Of a stretch of 13,086 bases of DNA, positions 8,488 through 13,086 are shown piece after piece (the stretch's first letter is position 1; each line of letters starts with the position of its first letter). The notes beneath the pieces were generated by a model. That model did no database searches. It was not told the DNA's origin and saw nothing but the letters and a program-made list of their open reading frames with translations. Source of the stretch: Pyrinomonadaceae bacterium (GTDB taxonomy: Bacteria > Acidobacteriota > Blastocatellia > Pyrinomonadales > Pyrinomonadaceae); contig JAJAYR010000104.1 of NCBI GenBank assembly GCA_026786155.1, positions 1 through 13,086 on the forward strand, given 5' to 3'. Both the position numbers and the translations under genes were made by a program.

Positions 8488-8616
8488 ATACGTCGAATAA
8501 GCGAGCGACTGCGGGCAATTAAAACCGCCGCTCGCCGCGCAGCCCGACGGATTGGTGTTGATTTCGGCAACGAATACATCTGTTGAATTGGTCGTCGCTT
8601 GCGAAGGTGTGCGTCT

Positions 8617-8619
8617 CTA
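8617..8619 (-). other. In-frame amber (TAG) codon splitting the giant gene
   Basis: Codon 450 of the 2022-codon frame 9966-3901 is TAG. Before it the protein reads NLPITVNA; after it, RRTPSQATTNSTDVFVAEIN. This is exactly what an SBBP unit (FPttnaFq...DaFVakln) should look like on both sides, with the stop at about the conserved Phe position. No frame change is involved. Confidence 0.9.
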
Positions 8620-9966
8620 AGCATTGACGGTTATTGGCAGATTGACCGAGGCGGTTTCGCCCGCAATGAAAGCGCGTCCCGTTTCGTTGACCGTGATTGC
8701 GTTGCCAACATCGAGCGAGTTTCCACCGAAAAAGCTGGAATACAGTAGATTGTTGCCCGCCGCTCCGAGCTTGACGACAAAAGCATCACGGCTGCTGTCA
8801 GCTTTGGTGTTATCGAAAGCGTTTGCCGTGGTCGGGAAATCGGTCGCGCGCGTCGAGCCGGTCAGATAAGCGTTGCCGCCGCTGTCCACCGTCAACCCGT
8901 TGACTTCATTCGGCGCGTTTGAACCGCCGAAATAAGTCGAAAAAATCAGTTCGCCATTCGCGTTGAATTTCGAGAGGAAAGCATCATTCTCGCCTAATTG
9001 AATCGCGCTGAGTTGACCGCGCAACGGATTTAGCAACGGAAGATTAAAAGCGGAATTAGTGTTACCACCGATGTAGAAATTGCCCGTATTATCAACCGCA
9101 ACCGCACGCGCTTCATCGGTAAGCTCACCGCCGAGATAGGTAAAATAATTTAATACCGGATCAATTACGAGCGTTTCGGCGCGGTTGTATTCGGCGACTT
9201 CAAAACCGACGCGATTGTTTTCCTTGACCGCGTAACGACTGGCGATTTCGCGCCGCTCGCCGTTGACTTCCTGATACGAAAACGGTTTCTCAAATTGCAC
9301 TTCGCCGCCGTCCGGCATTTGCAGAATGAGAGCGCCTTCCGCGCTGATGTTGATACTTTGCGCTCCGTCAAAAGCGAGTTCGATTTGGTTTGGGTCGGCT
9401 TTCGGCGCGACGACGAAATCGTATTCGAGTTGTCGCTGTTTGCCGTAATAAATCACGTCCACGCCCGGGTAAACCGCTGTGTAACGAACTTTTTGAAAGG
9501 CGGAAACGTCGGTGTGCCAGTTTTTCCGGTCGCTGCCGATAAAATAATTTAATTTGCCCGTCAAAGCCTTTTCGCCTGCCGCTTTCGCCCGTTTGTTCGC
9601 TTTTTCAAGGCGCATTTTCAGCGTCGCCGGCACGGGCGCGGTTTCCTGTTCTGGCGTTTTGTTTTTCTCAAACGACATCACCGCTTCGGTCGGATTGAGC
9701 GCGAGCCGGTAGCCTGCTCCGCGCGAAACAAAATCGGCGGCGGACTCTGTTCTTTTACCGGAGTGCGACGCTTCAAAAACGAGCGGCAGCCGCGCGACGG
9801 CGTTTTCAACCGACGTTTCGGAAGTTTGTTGAAACTCCGTTTCGCGCGTTGACTCCGCCGTTTTCCCCGTATCTGAACTCCGAATAATGATTGTTCCGAC
9901 GATTGCCGCCACAAAAAGAGCGGCAAAAACGACTGGCGTGATTAATTTATGCGATGTGTATTTCAT
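8617..9966 (-). CDS. Giant SBBP-repeat exported protein, N-terminal part (ends at in-frame TAG)
   Basis: The start at ATG 9966 is well supported by AAGGAG seven bases upstream. Residues 1-30 form a signal peptide or signal anchor: MKYTSHK, then a hydrophobic stretch PVVFAALFVAAIVGTIII. Residues 75-270 match the conserved domain that precedes SBBP repeats in acidobacterial and related proteins (DUF7948-like): GYRLAL, LNYFIGSDRKNWHTDV, RYTAVYPGVDVIYYG, QLEYDFVV, DPNQIELAFDG, LVIDP. From residue 273, SBBP beta-propeller repeats begin (YFTYLGG, AVDNTGNFYIGG, FSTYFGGSNA, YLTGSTRATDFPTT, YSSFFGG). The product as read is 449 residues and stops in the middle of an SBBP unit. The matching remainder continues in the same frame, so the ancestral protein was about 2021 residues. 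It is probably translocated by Sec and acts outside the cytoplasm. Two copies of a putative promoter motif and a 19-bp tandem repeat lie upstream. Confidence 0.9.
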   Translation of the reverse strand: MKYTSHKLITPVVFAALFVAAIVGTIIIRSSDTGKTAESTRETEFQQTSETSVENAVARLPLVFEASHSGKRTESAADFVSRGAGYRLALNPTEAVMSFEKNKTPEQETAPVPATLKMRLEKANKRAKAAGEKALTGKLNYFIGSDRKNWHTDVSAFQKVRYTAVYPGVDVIYYGKQRQLEYDFVVAPKADPNQIELAFDGAQSINISAEGALILQMPDGGEVQFEKPFSYQEVNGERREIASRYAVKENNRVGFEVAEYNRAETLVIDPVLNYFTYLGGELTDEARAVAVDNTGNFYIGGNTNSAFNLPLLNPLRGQLSAIQLGENDAFLSKFNANGELIFSTYFGGSNAPNEVNGLTVDSGGNAYLTGSTRATDFPTTANAFDNTKADSSRDAFVVKLGAAGNNLLYSSFFGGNSLDVGNAITVNETGRAFIAGETASVNLPITVNA

Positions 9967-9973
9967 TGATTTT

Positions 9974-9979
9974 CTCCTT
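9974..9979 (-). promoter_or_regulatory. Ribosome binding site of the giant SBBP gene
   Basis: AAGGAG on the minus strand, seven bases before ATG 9966-9964. It is a strong Shine-Dalgarno match and fixes the start codon. Confidence 0.85.
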
Positions 9980-9980
9980 A

Positions 9981-10018
9981 CCTGACGACTGTTTCAAAAC
10001 CTGACGACTGTTTCAAAA
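9981..10018 (-). repeat. Perfect 19-bp tandem repeat in the leader of the giant gene
   Basis: CCTGACGACTGTTTCAAAA (plus strand) occurs twice head to tail, at 9981-9999 and 10000-10018, immediately before the ribosome binding site. On the transcribed strand each copy carries AGTCGT, which can pair with ACGACT at 10027-10022, so two mutually exclusive leader hairpins are possible. The repeat may be a duplicated regulator site, an RNA switch or a replication slip. Confidence 0.85.
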
Positions 10019-10115
10019 ACGAGTCGTTTTTTTTATTTCCCGAACGATTTCAGTAGTCACTCTTTGGCAAGCAGCTCGAAAAAAAATTATTTTCAGTTTT
10101 CAGTCTGCTGATAAC

Positions 10116-10151
10116 TATTGCGACAAAACTCAAAAAAGCGGCTCAAAAAAA
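10116..10151 (-). promoter_or_regulatory. Putative ECF-like promoter, copy 1
   Basis: The minus strand reads TTTTTTTGAGCCG, 14 bases, then GTCGCAATA. GAGCCG would be the -35 box and GTCGCA the -10 box; GTC-containing -10 boxes are common for ECF sigma factors. It points to the giant SBBP gene, about 150 bases upstream of its ATG. Confidence 0.55.
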
Positions 10152-10258
10152 TTTGTATTTTTTTGGTGACGCAAAAATGAAAGAAGAACGAACGTGAAAA
10201 ATTGTATTCCGATTCGTTTTTCCTCTACGGTCTTCCTCTCAAATACCTTTACCCTTAC

Positions 10259-10294
10259 TAATGCGACAAAAAAGAGAAAAGCGGCTCAAAAAAA
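10259..10294 (-). promoter_or_regulatory. Putative ECF-like promoter, copy 2
   Basis: It has the same two boxes and the same 14-base spacing as copy 1: a T-tract, GAGCCG, N14, GTCGCATTA. It lies 143 bases further upstream of the giant gene, in the same orientation. Outside the boxes the flanking sequence differs from copy 1, so this is not a simple recent duplication. Confidence 0.55.
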
Positions 10295-10302
10295 TTTTCG
10301 GC

Positions 10303-10365
10303 ATTTTCAAAACGCGCGCATTTGAACGGTTTGCTTAGGAACGGTGAACGCCGCGTTTTGAAAAT
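10303..10365. repeat. 14-bp perfect inverted repeat, 35-base loop
   Basis: ATTTTCAAAACGCG (10303-10316) and CGCGTTTTGAAAAT (10352-10365). It lies between the response-regulator gene and the distal promoter copy. It could be a weak terminator or a dispersed palindrome; there is no adjacent T-run of note. Confidence 0.55.
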
Positions 10366-10500
10366 TTCGTTTTCGACAAATTCCCCGCTGCTCTGTCGAG
10401 AAGCCGCGACGCGGAAAATCGGGGCATCGAATTTTCGGTTTGGACAGGTGACAGCCGGAGAGTTTACCAATCGCCGAGCCGCCTAATCTCGTAACTAAAG

Positions 10501-11172
10501 TTACAGGCGGGCGAAATTTTCCGTTGTTTCGTTTTCCGTCCACAAAAAAATGCTGCGCCCCATTGCCGCGAGTGCCGCCTGCGTGCGGTCGGTGACCTGA
10601 ATTTTTCCTAAAATCCGGTTGACGTGACCTTTGACCGTTCCTTCAGTCAAGCCAAGCCGCGCGGCGATTTCCGCGTTGCTTAAGCCGTGAATAATCAATT
10701 CAAGAACTTCCAACTCGCGCCTGGTCAAAGATTCCGCCGCCGTTCTCTCGGCGAGCCGTTCACGAATCGAAGGCGGCAAATATCTTTTTCCAGCAGCAAC
10801 GTGGCGAATCGCTTTGAGAATCTCGACGGGCGACGCGGTTTTCAGCAGATACGCTTTTGCTCCGGCTTTGAGTGCCTGATAAATGGCTTCGTGTCCGCTG
10901 GAGCCAGTCAGCGCGATGACGCGGCAATCGCCGCCCGAATCGCGGTAAATCTTTTTGGTAGATTCCAAGCCGTTCATTTCCGGCATTAGCAGACCCATTA
11001 AAACAACGTCCGGTCGCCGCGCTTTGAAAATTTCTATCGCCTCACGCCCGTTTTCGGCTTCCGCCGCGACGCGCATATCGCTTTCCGCCTCAATTAAAGT
11101 TCGCAGTCCGGCGCGGACGACGGGAAAATCGTCAACAATCAGAATCTCGATTTGCGCTCCGACATCGAACAT
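10501..11172 (-). CDS. NarL/FixJ-type response regulator lacking its phosphoacceptor Asp
   Basis: A 223-residue DNA-binding transcription regulator. The receiver domain spans residues 8-125: acidic pair Asp14-Asp15 (IVDDFPVVRAGL), Thr89 (IALTG) and Lys111 (AYLLKTASP) are all present. The phosphoacceptor position reads VVLMGLLMPEMNG, with Gly60 where the family has Asp; the codon is GGT, one base from GAT. The LuxR-type helix-turn-helix is at residues 147-205 (LTRRELEVLELIIHGLSNAEIAARLGLTEGTVKGHVNRIL). Phosphorylation at the usual site is therefore impossible, so the protein is either constitutive, controlled another way, or a mutant. ATG 11172 has only a weak GAGAG ribosome site. A GAGCCG-N14-GTCGCA motif ends 19 bases upstream, implying a very short leader. 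It is divergent from the kinase gene; no partner histidine kinase is in the window. Confidence 0.93.
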   Translation of the reverse strand: MFDVGAQIEILIVDDFPVVRAGLRTLIEAESDMRVAAEAENGREAIEIFKARRPDVVLMGLLMPEMNGLESTKKIYRDSGGDCRVIALTGSSGHEAIYQALKAGAKAYLLKTASPVEILKAIRHVAAGKRYLPPSIRERLAERTAAESLTRRELEVLELIIHGLSNAEIAARLGLTEGTVKGHVNRILGKIQVTDRTQAALAAMGRSIFLWTENETTENFARL

Positions 11173-11190
11173 AAAACGCTCTCTGCCACT

Positions 11191-11225
11191 TAATGCGACA
11201 AAACGAAGAATATCGGCTCAAAAAA
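11191..11225 (-). promoter_or_regulatory. Putative ECF-like promoter, copy 3 (response regulator)
   Basis: The minus strand reads TTTTTTGAGCCG, 14 bases, then GTCGCATTA, ending 18 bases before ATG 11172. The boxes and spacing are identical to the two copies upstream of the giant gene. If it is a promoter, the leader would be roughly 10-15 bases. Confidence 0.55.
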
Positions 11226-11332
11226 TCTTGGGGGCGGACGAAAAATTTTCTTGCGCTCCGTTGAAATTGAATTTATGATTCGATTGATTCTAAAATCACT
11301 AAAGGTTTAAGCGTTTATAGTCTCAGTTCCTT

Positions 11333-11338
11333 TATAAT
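11333..11338 (+). promoter_or_regulatory. Possible -10 box of the kinase gene
   Basis: TATAAT, a perfect sigma-70 type -10 sequence, lies 57 bases before ATG 11395. No good -35 box is seen at the usual distance, so it is a suggestion only. Confidence 0.3.
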
Positions 11339-11394
11339 GAAACGCTCGCTGGATTTTGAATTGGATTCCGGCGGTGTTTCGTCATCGAATCAAA

Positions 11395-12144
11395 ATGTCA
11401 CCCGACTACTGGCAGAAAATAAAATCAATTCTCGACGAAGCACTCGTCCAGCCGTCCGCCGAACGCGGCGCGTATCTCGCCCGCGCCGGCGGCGCGAATC
11501 CGACTTTGCGCCGCGATGTCGAGTCATTGCTCGCCTTTGAAAACACCGACGGCGACGCGCTCGAAGCGTCGGCTTTCGCGGTCGTCGAAGATTTGCAGAT
11601 TCGGGAAAACAATTACATCGGCAGATGTTTCGGCAACTATAAAATTCTCGAAAAACTCGGAATGGGCGGAATGGGCGCGGTCTTTTTAGCGGAGCGCGAC
11701 GACGGCGAATTTCGCCAGAGGGTCACCGTCAAAATAATTCGCGGCGGCATCAATTCTGAGATGGTTCTGCGCCGTTTTTTGAACGAACGGCAAATCTTAG
11801 CCGAACTCGAACACTCGAATATCGCCCGCTTGATTGACGGCGGCACGACGAGCGAAGGCGTTCCGTTTTTGGTAATGGAATACGTCGAGGGCGTTCCCGT
11901 TGACGATTACGCCGACGCGAACGATTTGAGCTTGACCGAACGACTCGATTTGTTTCGGCGCGTCTGCGCGGCGGTCGCCCACGCGCATAAAAATCTGGTG
12001 ATTCACCGCGATTTGAAGCCGTCGAATATCTTAGTCACCAAAGACGGCACGCCGAAGCTGCTCGATTTCGGCATTGCCAAATTATTAAAAGCCGATGAAG
12101 ACGAAACGCAAACCAAACAATTCGCCTTCACGGTGTTTGTTTAG
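11395..12144 (+). pseudogene. Pkn-type Ser/Thr protein kinase, truncated after the DFG motif
   Basis: ATG 11395 is preferred because the sequence then starts as this family does (SPDYWQKIKSILDEAL..P..RGAYL, then LRRDVESLLAFE); the 13 residues encoded upstream have no such features. From residue 80 (GNYKILEKLG) comes the kinase N-lobe with glycine loop GMGGMGAVFLAE (89-100), the ATP-binding Lys113 in VTVKII (usually VAVK) and Glu132 in the helix-C region. The C-lobe has VIHRDLKPSNIL (203-213) and LLDFGIAK (223-229). Homology stops at about KQFAFT, followed by VFV and TAG, so the activation segment end, APE motif, remaining C-lobe and any membrane or sensor domain are absent. An IS5-like element follows, so insertion near 12132 is the likely cause. 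The kinase should be inactive. The rest may lie beyond the right window edge. Confidence 0.85.
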
Positions 12145-12454
12145 TAGATGCGTCAAAAACAACGCTAAGACCTCTAAACCGTTGAAAATATTAGTTCGTG
12201 TTTTGCCGTTCAGCGGCATTTTTACTGCTTAAAATCGTTTAAGAAGGCTTGTTGGGATATTAGGCACAAAGGCTCATTTTCTTACTCTAAGGACGCACTT
12301 TTTCGTTTAATTTCCATCATTTTCGACAAAAATCAGCAAATTTTCCCTAATTTTCTTGATTTTTGGCATTTTATTGCATTAAATACACTCATACAATGTG
12401 GTTTGTATGCAATAGACATTATTTGAAATAAGAGAAATCAGATAAACTGTGTAA
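12145..12454. other. AT-rich gene-free stretch before the IS5-like transposase
   Basis: I see no credible coding frame in these 310 bases. They contain a perfect 7-bp stem hairpin, CATACAA (12390-12396) with TTGTATG (12403-12409), about 45 bases before the transposase ATG. This may be an operator or translational control site. Nothing else is recognised. Confidence 0.5.
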
Positions 12455-13086
12455 ATGTTAAAATATATTGAGTTAAAAGAAAAGCCGAGAGAATTTCTTT
12501 CAGTCACGAGTTTAACAGACGAAGAATTTCAAGTCTTGTTGCCGACTTTTGAAAAATGTTATCAACTTTTGTTGCGACCGAAACCAAAGCCGTCCAAAAA
12601 GCACCAACAACGAGCAAAAGGCGGCGGAAGAAAGTCAAAATTGGTGAGTATCAGCGACAAATTGTTGTTCATTTTGGCGTATCAAAAAACTTCCCCGTTG
12701 CAAACAATGCACGGTTTGCAATTTGGATTGAGTCAAGGACGAGTCAATTATTGGGTGCATCGCCTTCTACCTGTGTTGCAGATGAGTTTGAACGAATTGG
12801 GAATGAAACCCGAGCGAAACGGCGAGCAAGTCGCCGATTTAATGGAAGCGAGCGAAGGCGGAGCCGATTTGAGCCTTGATGCTTCGGAAAGACTTTTGCA
12901 AAGACCTGTTAATAAAGAGAAACACTGCCGCTGGCAAAGTATAGCGGACGCGAAGAAAACACAGACTGACAAAAATCTGTTATTGGTCAATGAAAATACT
13001 CGACGGGTGGTATATTTGAGTGAAACGGTGGAAGGAAAAATGCACGATAAAAAGTTGGCGGACGAAAGTAAAATCAGCTATCCGGC
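12455..13086 (+). CDS. IS5-like transposase (DDE_Tnp_4 type), 3' end outside window
   Basis: The frame from ATG 12455 is open to the window edge: 210 complete codons, no stop. It begins MLKYIELKEKPREFLSVTSL. An N-terminal helix-turn-helix of the kind found before DDE_Tnp_4 domains follows (GGGRKSKLVSISDKLLFILAYQKTSPLQTMHGLQFGLSQGRVNYWVHRLLP). The start of the nuclease domain is LSLDASERLLQRP, with the probable first catalytic Asp. KKTQTDKNLLLVNENTRRVVYLSETVEGKMHDKKLADES then resembles the family's YSGKKKRHTVK...G..HDKKL stretch. The YSGKKK part itself is not seen in this frame: it reads CRWQSIADAKK, while an adjacent frame at 12937-12951 reads KYSGR, hinting at compensating indels. The remaining catalytic residues are outside the window. 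Confidence 0.82.
   Translation, partial: MLKYIELKEKPREFLSVTSLTDEEFQVLLPTFEKCYQLLLRPKPKPSKKHQQRAKGGGRKSKLVSISDKLLFILAYQKTSPLQTMHGLQFGLSQGRVNYWVHRLLPVLQMSLNELGMKPERNGEQVADLMEASEGGADLSLDASERLLQRPVNKEKHCRWQSIADAKKTQTDKNLLLVNENTRRVVYLSETVEGKMHDKKLADESKISYP

Larger units (their letters stand above)
10019..10500. other. Gene-free leader/promoter region of the giant gene
   Basis: About 480 bases without a credible gene; the short minus-strand frames here show no family features. It holds two copies of the GAGCCG-N14-GTCGCA motif (10116-10151 and 10259-10294) and a 14-bp inverted repeat (10303-10365). On the + strand, ACGACT...AGTCGT plus eight T (10004-10034) looks like a terminator. The space between the response-regulator stop at 10501 and the motifs shows no strong terminator. 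Confidence 0.6.
12132..13086 (+). mobile_element. Probable IS5-like insertion disrupting the kinase, right end outside window
   Basis: Kinase homology ends abruptly at about 12132, base composition turns AT-rich, and a DDE_Tnp_4-type transposase follows. The left terminal repeat and target duplication cannot be defined because the right end is not in the window. The 300-base gap before the transposase is long for an IS5-type element, so more than one insertion is possible. Confidence 0.55.

Noticed and set aside
8331..8624. 97-codon minus-strand frame bridging the TAG, suggesting a frameshift
   Set aside because: The sequence after the TAG continues the SBBP consensus in the original frame. 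The bridging frame is Arg-rich with no consensus.
10004..10034. Stand-alone terminator on the + strand (ACGACT...AGTCGT with T8)
   Set aside because: No + strand gene precedes it and the stem is only 6 bp within a tandem repeat. It is kept only as part of the leader-repeat observation.
10258..10543. Two overlapping short minus-strand frames in the leader region
   Set aside because: They overlap each other, the inverted repeat and the promoter-like motif, and have unstructured Arg/Phe-rich composition and no family match.
1..13086. tRNA, rRNA or riboswitch genes
   Set aside because: No cloverleaf, rRNA-like segment or recognisable riboswitch core was noticed on either strand by eye. A covariance-model scan was not possible.

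Overview
The window looks like a chromosomal fragment of an Acidobacteriota bacterium, probably of the Blastocatellia/Pyrinomonadales type. This is inferred from gene style, not from a marker gene. The signs are very long secreted proteins that mix SBBP repeats, carboxypeptidase-regulatory-like folds, PD40 propellers, LamG folds and C-terminal DxDGDGKxD (FG-GAP/VCBS-like) repeats, together with a Pkn-type kinase carrying the characteristic W-K-I...L..AL N-terminal region. Host genes are fairly GC-rich. The insertion sequences are visibly AT-richer.

Layout, left to right. (a) Positions 2-1222 (+) hold the C-terminal part of a secreted protein with six FG-GAP-like repeats, followed by a 79-bp stem-loop. 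(b) Positions 1446-3834 are a patchwork of mobile DNA: an ISAzo13-family element with perfect 21-bp inverted repeats but a transposase broken by two single-base insertions, then a 168-bp palindromic MITE-like element with perfect 22-bp ends, then an IS3-family orfB without its orfA. (c) A terminator-like hairpin lies at 3852-3879. (d) Positions 9966-3901 (-) are one 2022-codon reading frame for a giant multidomain surface or secreted protein, interrupted at codon 450 by a single in-frame TAG. It converges on gene (a), and both genes end in homologous repeat arrays. (e) Positions 9967-10500 form a long leader and promoter region with a 19-bp tandem repeat beside the ribosome binding site and two copies of a two-box motif. 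(f) Positions 10501-11172 (-) encode a NarL/FixJ-type response regulator whose phosphoacceptor Asp is replaced by Gly. A third copy of the two-box motif lies just upstream of it. (g) Positions 11395-12144 (+) are a divergent Ser/Thr kinase cut off just after DFG. (h) From about 12132 to the window end lies an insertion, with an IS5-like (DDE_Tnp_4) transposase running off the right edge.

The most interesting signal is the two-box motif: GAGCCG, exactly 14 bases, then GTCGCA with A/T after it and a T-tract before it. All three copies point the same way, toward the giant surface-protein gene (two copies) or the response regulator (one copy). It resembles a dedicated alternative-sigma (ECF-like) promoter linking the two genes. 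Several disruptions (amber codon, two frameshifts, Asp-to-Gly, truncated kinase) mean that either this locus is decaying or the assembly has errors. Read-level verification would separate the two.
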